From assembly GCF_913020055.1 (NCBI RefSeq), contig NZ_CAJWCF010000001.1, forward strand, positions 53,969-117,968: a stretch of 64,000 bases of DNA. Reading direction: 5' to 3'. The translations under genes were made by a program, and so were the position numbers. Source of the stretch: an uncultured Paraglaciecola sp. Its GTDB lineage: Bacteria > Pseudomonadota > Gammaproteobacteria > Enterobacterales > Alteromonadaceae. Below are positions 9,414 to 18,557 of this stretch, one piece after another. Positions within the stretch are counted from its first letter, which is position 1. Each line of letters begins with the position of its first letter. The notes beneath the pieces were generated by a model. It worked only from the letters and a program-made list of their open reading frames with translations. It was not told the DNA's origin and did not search any database.

Positions 9414-10262
9414 TTATAATCTCATCTGCAAATTATCAATCAAGCGGGTTTTTCCCAAAAATGCTGCTGCTAACAACACTAAATGTTGGTCTTCATGACC
9501 TGGTTGTAACAAGTTCTCAATGTTACGGATTTCCAAATAATCAGGATTAAAACCAAGCTCGGATAATTGCAATTTATAATCTTGAGTGAGTTTAGAGAAA
9601 TCTCTACGGCCTGCTTTTATTTCGCCAGCTAACGCATGCATTTTTTGATAGAGAGTGGGCGCTAACTTACGCTCTGAATCCTTTAAATACTGATTTCTTG
9701 AACTCATTGCCAACCCGTCTTCTTCTCGAGTAGTGGCCACACCAAAGACCTTAAGGTTCATTGACAAGTCTGTCACCATGGCCTTAATCACTTGCAATTG
9801 TTGAAAATCCTTTTCACCAAAAAAAGCTAAATTAGGTTGCACCATATTAAATAATTTACACACAATTGTTGCTACGCCTCGGAAATGCCCTGGGCGGCTA
9901 GCACCACAAATCATATAAGACAATCCTGGTACTTCTACAAAAGTCTGTTGTTCCAACCCTCTGGCGTAAATGTCATTTGCAGTGGGCATGAAGAGTACAT
10001 CTACTCCCAACTCCTCCAGCAAACGTTTATCACTTTGTAAGGTCCTAGGATAAGCCTCTAAATCTTCGTCGGGACCAAATTGCATAGGATTAACAAAAAT
10101 AGATACCACAACAATATCTGCTTGTTTTTTGGCTTCACGCACAAGGTTTAAATGTCCTTGATGTAAATTCCCCATGGTAGGTACAAAGGCAATCACCTTG
10201 GCGCTGCTTTGCCATGTCCGTCTGATTTCACGTAGTTCTGAAATTTCACTGATAAGTTGCAT
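9414..10262 (-). CDS. panC: Pantoate--beta-alanine ligase
   Basis: A 282-residue pantothenate synthetase that condenses pantoate and beta-alanine with ATP in coenzyme A biosynthesis. [14 protein letters not shown] near the N-terminus contains the HIGH-like nucleotide motif, and [19 protein letters not shown] is the pantoate-binding region. The ATG at 10262 gives an N-terminus [15 protein letters not shown] that matches the family; an in-frame TTG lies three codons upstream. It is 50 bp downstream of panB and probably co-transcribed. Confidence 0.95.
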   Translation of the reverse strand: MQLISEISELREIRRTWQSSAKVIAFVPTMGNLHQGHLNLVREAKKQADIVVVSIFVNPMQFGPDEDLEAYPRTLQSDKRLLEELGVDVLFMPTANDIYARGLEQQTFVEVPGLSYMICGASRPGHFRGVATIVCKLFNMVQPNLAFFGEKDFQQLQVIKAMVTDLSMNLKVFGVATTREEDGLAMSSRNQYLKDSERKLAPTLYQKMHALAGEIKAGRRDFSKLTQDYKLQLSELGFNPDYLEIRNIENLLQPGHEDQHLVLLAAAFLGKTRLIDNLQMRL

Positions 10263-10312
10263 AATCGTCAATTACTTTGATATGAGTTGCTAGTGCACAC
10301 CCCAAGGGTGCA

Positions 10313-11107
10313 CTAATTAAAACTGTGCTCATCAGAGGGAAAACTTCCCTCTTGCACTTCTTGAATATACTGGCTCACAGCCTCACGCATATTATTGGTT
10401 TGTTGCAAATAGTTTTTAGAAAACTTAGGCATGTAGTTGGCACTAATACCAAACATATCGTGCATTACTAATATTTGGCCGTCGGTTTGCGCACCCGCGC
10501 CAATGCCAATAACTGGAATACTGAGACTTTCAGATACCTTGTTAGCTAAATCCGAAGGAATACATTCTAGTACCAACAGTTGTATGCCAGCTTGTTCTAA
10601 CTGTTTGGCTTGTTCGAGAATGTTTTCGGCCTGCAGATCATCTCGCCCCTGTACTTTAAATCCACCAAATACATGCACAGATTGAGGTGTTAGACCTAAA
10701 TGCCCACACACTGGAACACTGCGTTCATTCAACCCTTTAATTGTCTCTAGCAACCAACTACCGCCCTCTAACTTGACCATACTTGCCCCTGCTCGCATTA
10801 ACTCAGCAGCACTTAAATAGGTTTGTTCGGCAGTTGAATAGGACATAAAAGGCATATCCGCTACAACGAAGGCTCTTTCAACGCCCTTTTTCACAGAACG
10901 AGTGTGATAGACAATGTCTTCAAGAGTAACGCTTAACGTGTCGTCATCACCTTTGAGCACCATGCCAAGTGAGTCTCCAATCAACAATACGTCGATACCT
11001 TGTTCGTCAAACAATTTAGCAAAACTTGCATCGTAAGCGGTTAAAGCAGTGATTTTAGTATTCTCTTGCTTCATTTTTAGCAAGGTTGAAGTCGTTACTT
11101 TTTTCAT
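10313..11107 (-). CDS. panB: 3-methyl-2-oxobutanoate hydroxymethyltransferase
   Basis: A 264-residue ketopantoate synthase, the first committed step of pantothenate synthesis, using 5,10-methylene-THF. Family motifs seen are [23 protein letters not shown] (metal-binding Asp), VKLEGG, and the C-terminal VIGIGAG. GGAG with 8-nt spacing precedes the ATG. It sits in the order folK-panB-panC as in E. coli. Confidence 0.96.
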   Translation of the reverse strand: MKKVTTSTLLKMKQENTKITALTAYDASFAKLFDEQGIDVLLIGDSLGMVLKGDDDTLSVTLEDIVYHTRSVKKGVERAFVVADMPFMSYSTAEQTYLSAAELMRAGASMVKLEGGSWLLETIKGLNERSVPVCGHLGLTPQSVHVFGGFKVQGRDDLQAENILEQAKQLEQAGIQLLVLECIPSDLANKVSESLSIPVIGIGAGAQTDGQILVMHDMFGISANYMPKFSKNYLQQTNNMREAVSQYIQEVQEGSFPSDEHSFN

Positions 11108-11204
11108 TAGATATACTCCAATTTGGATGCCATAAAAAAATACTATTTACTGCATAAGCACAGTACGCACGGTAAGCGCACTATACTGGAATTTTATTAA
11201 ATTT

Positions 11205-11702
11205 CTAGATTAGTGCCGTTGAAGTCATTTTATGTAAACCATTTATAGGACATGCCTGTACAAGATCGGATAATTTTTCACCACAAGGCAAGGTTAATTC
11301 GGGGGTTATTTCAAACAATGGGTAGAGTACAAACTCTCTTTGCTTCATGCCACTGTGAGGCACCGTTAAATGTTTGCTATCAATTTGTTGTGAACCGTAT
11401 AGCAACACATCTAAATCTAGTGTCCGAGGCCCCCATCTATTGGCTTTTCGTATACGACCTTGTTGATGTTCTATTAATTGAGTGTTCTGTAACAAGTTAT
11501 CTGGCGAAAGTCTTGTTTCAATCAATACAACTGCATTCACATAATCGGGCTGATCTTGAGGACCCATAGGTTGGCTTCGATACAAACTTGAACCCTTGAT
11601 CAAATTCGTATCAGGTAATGCAGCTAAACTGGCATAAGCGGCTTGTATTTGTTTTTCAGGCTGAGCTAAATTACTGCCCAAACCAATATAAACTTCAATC
11701 AT
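11205..11702 (-). CDS. folK: 6-hydroxymethyl-7,8-dihydropterin pyrophosphokinase
   Basis: A 165-residue HPPK of folate biosynthesis. It has YIGLGSNLAQPEKQI at the N-terminus, YVNAVV, and the metal and ATP-binding signature RWGPRTLDLDVLLYG. The ATG overlaps the pcnB stop by 4 bp, so translation is likely coupled to pcnB, as in E. coli. Confidence 0.95.
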   Translation of the reverse strand: MIEVYIGLGSNLAQPEKQIQAAYASLAALPDTNLIKGSSLYRSQPMGPQDQPDYVNAVVLIETRLSPDNLLQNTQLIEHQQGRIRKANRWGPRTLDLDVLLYGSQQIDSKHLTVPHSGMKQREFVLYPLFEITPELTLPCGEKLSDLVQACPINGLHKMTSTALI

Positions 11703-13078
11703 ACTTTGGGTTTAGGCTTCTTACGTTTACGTCTTGGACGCCTTGCCGGGGCTCCTTCTTCATCACGCAATTCTTGCAGCATTACTTTACGTTGCTCTTC
11801 ATCTGCTTCTTGGAAATCAGTCCACCATTGAGCTAGTTCAAACAAATCACCGCCTTCAATCTGGCCGCGTAAAAGCAAGAAATCATACGCAGCTCTAAAT
11901 TTTGGATGCTCTAATAATTGATAAGCTCTGCGGCCATAACGTTTAGGTAGACGATTTTGTAACTGCCAGATTTCCCGAATAGGCGCACTAAAACGTTTGG
12001 GGATCATGATGCGCTGAATCTGGCGATGCATCACATCGTTTAAAGCAAGATTAAAAGCATCAAAGTGATTCAATCCTCCTTCAACCATTAATTGCTGACA
12101 ACGTTCCTCTAATGGATACCACATAAAAGCAGCGAAAATAAAGGCAGGAGTAACTCTTTGACCTGTATTTATACGATTATCGGTGTTAGTAAGCACTTGC
12201 TCTACAAATTTATTCTCTCGACTTTCAGGTTGCAAAAGTAAAGGAGCCAATTGTGGAAATAGGGGCTCAAACAAATGATACTCTGAGAGTAATTTATAAG
12301 TGAGTAAGCCCTGCCCTGACAACAATAGTTTAAGCACTTCTTCAAATAATCTAGCAGGTGGAATGTTCGCCATTAACGGAGCCATGCGTTTAATAGGCTC
12401 ACCACTTTCTTCGCTGATATGCATATCAAGCTTGGCGGCAAATCTTACCGCTCTGAGCATTCTGACTGGATCTTCTCGGTAGCGGGTCTCAGGATCACCT
12501 ATAAGTGTAATTGTTTTATCTTTAATCGCTTGCATGCCACCAGCAAAGTCGCTGATCGAATAATCGGCAATATTGTAGTACATGGCATTGATGGTGAAAT
12601 CTCTACGTTGCGCGTCTTCTTCGATACTGCCAAATACGTTGTCACGCAGCAATTGACCGTGATCGCTTTGTTTACTGACTTTTGACTCTCCTTCATCATT
12701 GTTTTCATGATGTCCTCGGAATGTAGCCACTTCGATAATTTCTCGGCCAAACACAATATGCGCTAACCTAAATCTGCGTCCAATCAATCTGCAATTGCGA
12801 AACAAACCTTTAATTTGCTCGGGTGTGGCATCTGTAGTGACGTCAAAATCTTTTGGTTCTTTGCCTAATAATACATCTCTCACACAACCACCGACTAAAT
12901 ACGCCTGATAACCGCTGTTGTGCAGGCGATAAAGCACTTTAAGTGCATTTTCACTCATTGAATCACGAGAAACGGAATGCTCTGCACGGGGAATGACAGT
13001 CGCAACAAGTGTAGCGGCCTTGTTTATTGGTTTAGTGCGCAAAGCGCTCCTGACTTTGTCAATTACGCGAGAAATAAT
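11699..13078 (-). CDS. pcnB: Poly(A) polymerase I, probable ATT start
   Basis: A class II nucleotidyltransferase that adds poly(A) tails to RNA to promote decay. LVGGCVRDVLLGK and PKDFDVTT (catalytic Asp pair), RRDFTINAM, and the basic tail RRPRRKRKKPKPKV are visible. The best standard start is a TTG at 13042 (447 aa), but the frame stays open upstream to 13078. There ATT begins a peptide (M)ISRVIDKVRSAL that aligns with the N-terminus of E. coli PcnB, MFTRVANFCRKVL. AAGGAG lies exactly 8 nt before that ATT. E. coli pcnB is itself known to start at AUU. I therefore call a 459-residue product; the start remains an inference. Confidence 0.9.
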   Translation of the reverse strand: MISRVIDKVRSALRTKPINKAATLVATVIPRAEHSVSRDSMSENALKVLYRLHNSGYQAYLVGGCVRDVLLGKEPKDFDVTTDATPEQIKGLFRNCRLIGRRFRLAHIVFGREIIEVATFRGHHENNDEGESKVSKQSDHGQLLRDNVFGSIEEDAQRRDFTINAMYYNIADYSISDFAGGMQAIKDKTITLIGDPETRYREDPVRMLRAVRFAAKLDMHISEESGEPIKRMAPLMANIPPARLFEEVLKLLLSGQGLLTYKLLSEYHLFEPLFPQLAPLLLQPESRENKFVEQVLTNTDNRINTGQRVTPAFIFAAFMWYPLEERCQQLMVEGGLNHFDAFNLALNDVMHRQIQRIMIPKRFSAPIREIWQLQNRLPKRYGRRAYQLLEHPKFRAAYDFLLLRGQIEGGDLFELAQWWTDFQEADEEQRKVMLQELRDEEGAPARRPRRKRKKPKPKV

Positions 13079-13092
13079 ATGCTGTGCTCCTT
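13076..13092 (-). promoter_or_regulatory. Strong Shine-Dalgarno paired with ATT initiation codon of pcnB
   Basis: On the minus strand AAGGAG (13092-13087) is followed by an 8-nt spacer and ATT (13078-13076). No ATG or GTG exists in frame between this site and the conserved coding region; the next candidate is TTG at 13042, which itself has AGGAG at a tight 4-nt spacing. A near-cognate start with an optimal SD fits deliberately limited translation. Confidence 0.65.
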
Positions 13093-13160
13093 GTATGGAC
13101 CTTTAGGACCTGTAGTGTTTGTAATACTCCGCTGCTTAGAGCGGAAAAATTCGGCGCTAA

Positions 13161-14102
13161 TCATATACTGTCTGCCTGCCCAATTCTATTGTCAATACAC
13201 TCTGTTATTGCTGGTACTTTTCTCAAATCCCATTCATCTATCGCCCAATTCACTATATTTTGCGAAGATTCTTGTTTGAGTTCTTTTGGAAGTGAGAATC
13301 CGAGAAATCCAAGGGCGTTGATAAGATTAGTACTGACATCGTTACTGTTAACTTCAGTAGCATGATTTTGCTTGCTAAGTTTTTTACCGGGTTGCGTCAC
13401 CACAACTGGAAAATGTAAGAACTTTGGCGCTGGTTTATCAAATGCTTGGTATAAGGCAAGCTGAAATAATGTTGCATCTAACAAATCAGCTCCTCTCGCC
13501 ACTTCAGTAATCCCTTGCTCAAGATCATCAACCACCACAGCCAATTGATAGGCAAATAAACCATCCTTACGCTTAATAGTAAAGTGTGCTGGCATGTCAT
13601 GTTTGGAGAAATCAACGTCACCTAATAACTCATCATAGAAGCTTTGATAGGAATGATTGTGCCTGAATCTAATCGCACTATTGCTAGGTCTTATATTTTG
13701 ATTTGCACAATGGCAAAGTTTCGAAGGTTGGAGGTTTGCTAGTTGGGCCCGAGTACAGGTACAACAATAGGTTAAACCAAGGTCTGATAAGCGCTGAATG
13801 TAATAGTTGTATAAGTCGCTTCGATTGCTTTGGTAAACAACGTCCCCATCCCAGAACAAATGGTGCGCTTCAAGACAGCGCATAATCGAATCGCTCGCTC
13901 CGGCGACTTCTCTTGGCGGGTCAATATCTTCGATTCGGAGTAGCCATTGCCCATCTTGACTTTTAGCTCGTAAAAAACTAGCTAGTGCAGTAACTAAAGA
14001 GCCAAAATGTAGGTGACCAGATGGTGAGGGTGCAAAACGACCAACGTAGCCGTTGCAGGGTGTAACAATCTTCATATGAGGATATTTGAGTGCATTGGCC
14101 AT
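13161..14102 (-). CDS. gluQ: Glutamyl-Q tRNA(Asp) synthetase
   Basis: A 313-residue truncated GluRS paralogue that attaches glutamate to queuosine in tRNA(Asp). GRFAPSPSGHLHFGSL contains the HIGH-like motif, RIEDIDPPRE follows, and KKLSKQN is the KMSKS-like loop. A Cys cluster (CCTC and CHC, about residues 110-133) is the zinc site. It has no anticodon-binding domain, as is normal for this family. ATG 14102 is used; ATG at 14075 is an in-frame alternative. It lies between dksA and pcnB as in E. coli. Confidence 0.93.
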   Translation of the reverse strand: MANALKYPHMKIVTPCNGYVGRFAPSPSGHLHFGSLVTALASFLRAKSQDGQWLLRIEDIDPPREVAGASDSIMRCLEAHHLFWDGDVVYQSNRSDLYNYYIQRLSDLGLTYCCTCTRAQLANLQPSKLCHCANQNIRPSNSAIRFRHNHSYQSFYDELLGDVDFSKHDMPAHFTIKRKDGLFAYQLAVVVDDLEQGITEVARGADLLDATLFQLALYQAFDKPAPKFLHFPVVVTQPGKKLSKQNHATEVNSNDVSTNLINALGFLGFSLPKELKQESSQNIVNWAIDEWDLRKVPAITECIDNRIGQADSI

Positions 14103-14168
14103 AAAACCAAAGTATCACCCCAAGCAGCGAATAAAGAACTAAATCGCCGCTTGGGATAGAAGGCAAAC

Positions 14169-14618
14169 TTAGCCTTGAAGTTGTTTTTCTTTGATTTCAG
14201 CCATGGTTTTGCAATCAATACACATGTCAGCTGTCGGCCTTGCTTCCAAACGACGCACGCCAATTTCAATACCGCAAGCATCACAAAAACCAAAATCGTC
14301 CTCATCGATACGCTTGAGGGTCTTTTCAATTTTTTTGATTAATTTACGTTCTCTGTCGCGCGTACGTAACTCAAGACTAAACTCTTCTTCTTGAGCTGCA
14401 CGGTCAACAGGATCAGGGAAATTAGCCGCTTCATCTTGCATGTGATGCACAGTACGGTCTACTTCTTGACGAAGTTGGTCGCGCCAAGCTTTCAATAATA
14501 AACGAAAATGCTCCATTTGCTTTTCGTTCATGTACTCTTCGCCTTTCTTCTCCTCGTAAGGAGTCAAACCGGCAAGGGCTAATAATCCAAGTGTTTTATT
14601 CGGTTGTGCTGTTGGCAT
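14169..14618 (-). CDS. dksA: RNA polymerase-binding transcription factor DksA
   Basis: A 149-residue stringent-response cofactor that works with ppGpp in the RNA polymerase secondary channel. The coiled-coil tip carries DPVDRA (D69, D72), and a four-Cys zinc finger (C112, C115, C133, C136) is complete, so this is the zinc form rather than the C-poor paralogue. AGGAG precedes the ATG, and a good sigma-70-type promoter is seen upstream. Confidence 0.97.
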   Translation of the reverse strand: MPTAQPNKTLGLLALAGLTPYEEKKGEEYMNEKQMEHFRLLLKAWRDQLRQEVDRTVHHMQDEAANFPDPVDRAAQEEEFSLELRTRDRERKLIKKIEKTLKRIDEDDFGFCDACGIEIGVRRLEARPTADMCIDCKTMAEIKEKQLQG

Positions 14619-14666
14619 TTGCCAAATCTCCTAAACTACGGCATGAGCTGTTTGTGCCGGCGGCTA

Positions 14667-14695
14667 TGTATATCAGAAAGCCGTAACACTGGCAA
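14667..14695 (-). promoter_or_regulatory. Sigma-70-type promoter for dksA
   Basis: On the minus strand TTGCCA (14695-14690), a 17-bp spacer and TATACA (14672-14667) lie about 50 bp upstream of the dksA ATG. Match to consensus is 5/6 and 4/6. Read by eye only. Confidence 0.6.
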
Positions 14696-14783
14696 TTACT
14701 TGCTCTTAACATCTTCCGTTACAGTGAAAACAATTTTGTAGCAAGGCAATATGGAGGCCTTAGCGAAAAAATCAATGTCTATT

Positions 14784-15488
14784 TTAAGAAAAAAATGGCA
14801 ATGATTGATTTATATAGATTTTTTCTGAACTAATTTCGCAGCTGTAACACAAAATTTGTACTCCGTTTAGCATAGCTTGTTCCAGTTCATTGGCGTAATC
14901 AAGGTCAATATGTTTCGCCACTTGTACCGATTGAATTCCTGAGTGTTGTACACAAAAAAGCAACACCGCTCGTTTTCCTTGTCTGGCGATTAAGCTTAAC
15001 TCTCGGAGATGTTTTTGCCCACGTACGGTTTTTGCATCTGGGAAATACCCTTTACTATCATGTAATAAAGTGACCGATTTGACTTCTACATAACAGTCTG
15101 CTTTTTCAGGGTCGGTGAGTAAAAAATCAATTCGGCTATTTTCTTCACCAAACTTTACTTCAGCCTGCAAATTTTGATAACCAATCAACTCAGCGATTTT
15201 ATTTTTTTGAATCGCTTCTTTGACCAATTTATTGGCTTTATGAGTGTTTATCCCAATCCAATGACGTTGACCTGTTAACACTACTTCCCAGGTATATAAC
15301 AACTTACGTTTTGGATTATCACTTGGTGACAACCACACCTGCCACCCGGGCTCAGCACAGCCTGTCATTGCACCAGTATTAGGGCAATGTGCAATGACTA
15401 TTGAACCGTCTGCTAACTGTACATCGGCCAAAAATCGTTTATAACGCTTAATCAATGTGCCTTGAATAAGAGGAGAAGAGAAGTCCAT
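14784..15488 (-). CDS. sfsA: Sugar fermentation stimulation protein A homologue
   Basis: A 234-residue SfsA family protein, with an OB-like N-terminal half and a nuclease-like C-terminal half. Recognised motifs are KRYKRFLADV, HCPNTGAMTGC, and IDFLLTDPEKADCYVEVKSVTL, which resembles a PD-(D/E)xK core. It may bind nucleic acid; the biochemical role is unsettled. It lies upstream of dksA, the order seen in many Gammaproteobacteria, and is divergent from pepB with 73 bp between starts. Confidence 0.93.
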   Translation of the reverse strand: MDFSSPLIQGTLIKRYKRFLADVQLADGSIVIAHCPNTGAMTGCAEPGWQVWLSPSDNPKRKLLYTWEVVLTGQRHWIGINTHKANKLVKEAIQKNKIAELIGYQNLQAEVKFGEENSRIDFLLTDPEKADCYVEVKSVTLLHDSKGYFPDAKTVRGQKHLRELSLIARQGKRAVLLFCVQHSGIQSVQVAKHIDLDYANELEQAMLNGVQILCYSCEISSEKIYINQSLPFFS

Positions 15489-15561
15489 GATTACTACTTA
15501 AAATGCTGGTCAGTTAAAGTCGTCATGTTATTCTAACTTTCTTTTATTCGATGGAGTAGTC

Positions 15562-16845
15562 ATGTCTCGTTTATCTGTATCAATTACCACACAGGCACCT
15601 GCCGATTATTATTCAGTTGGCACGGTTTTAACTGTAAACGGTCAAACTGCGCTTATTCACCTACTAGAACCGCTAGATAATTTAAGTGTTATAAAAAAAG
15701 CTGCCCGTAGTCTTGATGCTTTAGGCATATTGCAAGTCGAGTTAATTGGAAACTGGCAAATAGAGCAGCAATGGGCTTTCGCTCAAAGCTTTACCACCAC
15801 TAAAAAACAACATCATATCAAATGGTGTGCCGATGATAATGCAAATGAATTATCGCATCGCTATCAAGCCATGGTCTTTACCCGCAATATTACTAATGCT
15901 ACGCCTGAAGATATGTCACCTGAAATATTAGCTAATACTTGTGAAGACTGGCTTATCTCCATAAGTGATAAATATATCAGCAGCGAAAGATGGGTCGGTG
16001 AAGCACTTAAAGAACAAGGTTGGATGGGAATTTATCATGTGGGCCGAGGAAGCACTCGACCGCCCGTGTTAATTGAAATCGACTATAACCCTAGCGGAGA
16101 CATTAACGCTCCTATTTCTGCCTGCTTAGTAGGTAAAGGCATTACATTTGATAGCGGTGGATACAGCATTAAAAGCAGCGAAGGCATGCTGAGTATGAAA
16201 TGCGATATGGGTGGAGCAGCCACCGTTACTGGTGCACTCGGTTTAGCTATTCTGCGAGGCTTGGATAAGAGGGTTAAATTATTTTTATGTTGTGCTGAAA
16301 ATCTTATTAGTGGCCACGCTTATAAATTAGGTGACGTTATCACTTACAAAAATGGCACAACTGTTGAGGTAGTCAATACTGATGCTGAAGGGAGATTGGT
16401 ATTGGCTGACGGCCTAATGGCAGCCACCGAAACAGGTGCAAAAATGATTATTGATGCAGCTACATTAACAGGTGCAGCAATGGTAGCCTTAGGTGAAGAG
16501 TACAATGCATTTTTTGCATTAGACAAAGCACTACAACAAAGAGTTTTGGATTATTCAGAACAAGAATTTGAACCTTCATGGTGTTTGCCTTTAGAAAAAT
16601 GGCATCAAAATAAATGTCCTTCAGCTTTTGCTGATACGGCCAATAGCAAAGCACAAAAAGGTGGTGGAGGCGGTGGTGCTTCTAATGCAGCTGGTTTCTT
16701 ATCAAGGTTTGTTAATGACGATGGAAAAGGTTGGTTGCATATTGACTTAGCAGCTGCATACAACGCAAGTGGCACAGTGTATATGCCTATAGGCGCAACC
16801 GCCCAAGGAATTAGAACAATAGCTAGAGCATTACTAGAAGAGTAG
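15562..16845 (+). CDS. pepB: Peptidase B (M17 leucyl aminopeptidase family)
   Basis: A 427-residue cytosolic metalloaminopeptidase, the same length as E. coli PepB. GKGITFDSGGYSIK carries metal and catalytic residues, and NTDAEGRLVLADGL is the family signature. LFLCCAENLISG and the C-terminal GWLHIDLAAAY also match. GGAG with 6-nt spacing supports the ATG at 15562. A hairpin terminator follows. Confidence 0.95.
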   Translation: MSRLSVSITTQAPADYYSVGTVLTVNGQTALIHLLEPLDNLSVIKKAARSLDALGILQVELIGNWQIEQQWAFAQSFTTTKKQHHIKWCADDNANELSHRYQAMVFTRNITNATPEDMSPEILANTCEDWLISISDKYISSERWVGEALKEQGWMGIYHVGRGSTRPPVLIEIDYNPSGDINAPISACLVGKGITFDSGGYSIKSSEGMLSMKCDMGGAATVTGALGLAILRGLDKRVKLFLCCAENLISGHAYKLGDVITYKNGTTVEVVNTDAEGRLVLADGLMAATETGAKMIIDAATLTGAAMVALGEEYNAFFALDKALQQRVLDYSEQEFEPSWCLPLEKWHQNKCPSAFADTANSKAQKGGGGGGASNAAGFLSRFVNDDGKGWLHIDLAAAYNASGTVYMPIGATAQGIRTIARALLEE

Positions 16846-16854
16846 CATACCATC

Positions 16855-16886
16855 AAAAGGGCGGTGATAACTTAAACCGCCTTTTC
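16855..16886. terminator. Terminator between convergent pepB and HTH gene
   Basis: GC-rich stem GGCGGT / ACCGCC extended by A/T pairs with a one-base bulge, followed by TTTT on the plus strand. A similar T-rich exit is read on the minus strand, so it probably serves both genes. Confidence 0.65.
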
Positions 16887-16901
16887 GACCTTATAGGTGG
16901 C

Positions 16902-17084
16902 TTACAAGCCTCCTAAACGCTCAGCAAGTATCTTATATTTTTCAACAGCATCTTTTTCAAAAAGAGGGCTTCCATCAGCATCTTTTTCTGCCGAAGGTAG
17001 CAGACTCTCTCTTTCTAGTCTCTCAACTCTTACAATCTGAACACCCAGAAACTCGGCTACTTGCTCGACAGTCATCAGACTCAT
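16902..17084 (-). CDS. Small helix-turn-helix protein (MerR/excisionase-like)
   Basis: A 60-residue protein. TVEQVAEFLGVQIVRVERLE reads as a helix-turn-helix of the MerR/excisionase type, followed by the wing-like SPLFEKDAVEKY. AGAGGA with 8-nt spacing precedes the ATG, which supports a real gene despite its size. It is convergent with pepB across a shared terminator. No phage genes are nearby, so a housekeeping DNA-binding role is as likely as a mobile-element remnant. Confidence 0.65.
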   Translation of the reverse strand: MSLMTVEQVAEFLGVQIVRVERLERESLLPSAEKDADGSPLFEKDAVEKYKILAERLGGL

Positions 17085-17322
17085 TACACAATCCTCTTAT
17101 TTTCTAATTATATTTTGATGACTTAATAGTAAAGCGCAAAGCCTGAGTTTTGCTAGTACAAATTGCCATCTATTTAAATAAGTACAAATGAAATGAATCT
17201 TTTTGCACTGGGTTATTAAATCATCAAGCCATTGAAATTAAAACTATTTTTAGGGCATAAGGGTGAGATGTTATAAACTAAGGGAAAAGCAACATACTGT
17301 TACAGTCAATCAGAGAAACTCT

Positions 17323-17913
17323 ATGGACACTTGGTCAGCTGCTATCACCTTATTTTTGATTATGGATCCATTGGGTAATTTGCCAGTGTTTATGTCTGTG
17401 TTGAAGACGATTGAGCCTAAACGAAGAAGGTTAGTGTTAGCTCGAGAACTATTATTCTCATTGATAATCATGTTTACATTTTTGTTCAGTGGGCAAGTTG
17501 TATTAGATTTTTTAAATGTCCGCCAAGAAAGTGTCAGCATAGCTGGCGGTATTATTTTATTCTTAATAGGACTAAAAATGATATTTCCACAACCCGGTGG
17601 CGTTGCTGGATTAGCGCCTGGGGAAGAACCCTTTATTGTACCATTAGCCATACCTATGATAGCTGGCCCATCGGTATTGGCAGCGCTTATACTATTAGCC
17701 AACCAAGACCATAATCGTATGTTAGATTGGTCAATGGCGCTGGGAGCCGCATGGTTAGCATCAGCTACCATTCTTATGCTTTCAAGTACCTTCCATAGAT
17801 TGTTGGGTGAAAGAGGATTAACTGCAATAGAAAGATTGATGGGCATGATCCTGATAATGATTTCTATCCAAATGTTACTGGACGGCATTGGAAAATATTA
17901 TTCCTTAGGGTAA
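17323..17913 (+). CDS. yhgN: MarC family membrane protein (YhgN-like)
   Basis: A 196-residue inner-membrane protein with six predicted transmembrane segments. LFLIMDPLGNLPVFMSVLK near the N-terminus, ISIAGGIILFLIGLKMIFP-type sequence and GEEPFIVPLAIPMIAGPS are characteristic of E. coli YhgN (197 residues). The ATG at 17323 gives the family length; the frame is open further upstream. Transport function is assigned by family name only. Confidence 0.88.
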   Translation: MDTWSAAITLFLIMDPLGNLPVFMSVLKTIEPKRRRLVLARELLFSLIIMFTFLFSGQVVLDFLNVRQESVSIAGGIILFLIGLKMIFPQPGGVAGLAPGEEPFIVPLAIPMIAGPSVLAALILLANQDHNRMLDWSMALGAAWLASATILMLSSTFHRLLGERGLTAIERLMGMILIMISIQMLLDGIGKYYSLG

Positions 17914-17972
17914 TTTCACCGTTAAGAATTTTCACTTAAATTACTTGCTCGCAAAACATTAATGAGAACACT

Positions 17973-18554
17973 TTGAACAAAAAATTAAATATATTTCAAC
18001 AGGTTAGAGAACTAGAAGGTTGGCATGCAGTGGCATTTTCAGCCACACTTTTAGAACGGATGTTACCAAATTATGTGCTTTTTTGTGAAGCCACAGAATT
18101 TGCTGACCCTGCGCAATATCGCAATACCTTAAATGCAATTTGGGAATGGTTAGCCGTGCCTAAAGCTAAGATAAATTTTGCGGCTCAGTTAGAGAAAATT
18201 GAAGAACTAGTGCCTGATGCTAGCGACTTTGACAATTACGGCGTTTACCCAGCAATAGATGTCGCGATGTCTATGTCTGCCACCATTTTATTGATCCAAG
18301 GTGAAGACCCTCAAGGTGCAGTTGTGGTCAGTAAATTGTCCCAAGGTGGCGTAGAAGCCTTTATCGAAGCTAGCGCAGAACAAGACATTTCAGACTTAGA
18401 TATTAAACAGCATCCGTTGATGTTATGGGAAATCGAAACTCAAAAAGAATTATTAGTCTTGTTAAATAATAGTCCTAAAAATGCCGACACTTGCAAACAA
18501 CTTAAACAATTAGCTACCAGTGAAGGAATGAGCAATATTGGTTTAGAAATATAA
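17973..18554 (+). CDS. yjaG: YjaG family protein (DUF416)
   Basis: A 193-residue cytoplasmic protein related to E. coli YjaG: LLERMLPNYVLFCEATEF, KINFAAQLEKIEELVPDASDFD, YGVYPAIDVAMSM and the ending SNIGL. Function unknown. The start is TTG at 17973, with a weak GAGA upstream. It ends 3 bp from the convergent rsmD. Confidence 0.88.
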   Translation: MNKKLNIFQQVRELEGWHAVAFSATLLERMLPNYVLFCEATEFADPAQYRNTLNAIWEWLAVPKAKINFAAQLEKIEELVPDASDFDNYGVYPAIDVAMSMSATILLIQGEDPQGAVVVSKLSQGGVEAFIEASAEQDISDLDIKQHPLMLWEIETQKELLVLLNNSPKNADTCKQLKQLATSEGMSNIGLEI

Positions 18555-18557
18555 ACG

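Noticed and set aside
12977..13365. Plus-strand open frames in the pcnB-gluQ gap
   Set aside because: They lie antisense to pcnB and gluQ coding sequence and have no family or ribosome binding site.
17310..17888. Long reverse-strand open frame over yhgN
   Set aside because: Shadow frame of a clear MarC-family gene; its product is low-complexity and unrecognisable.
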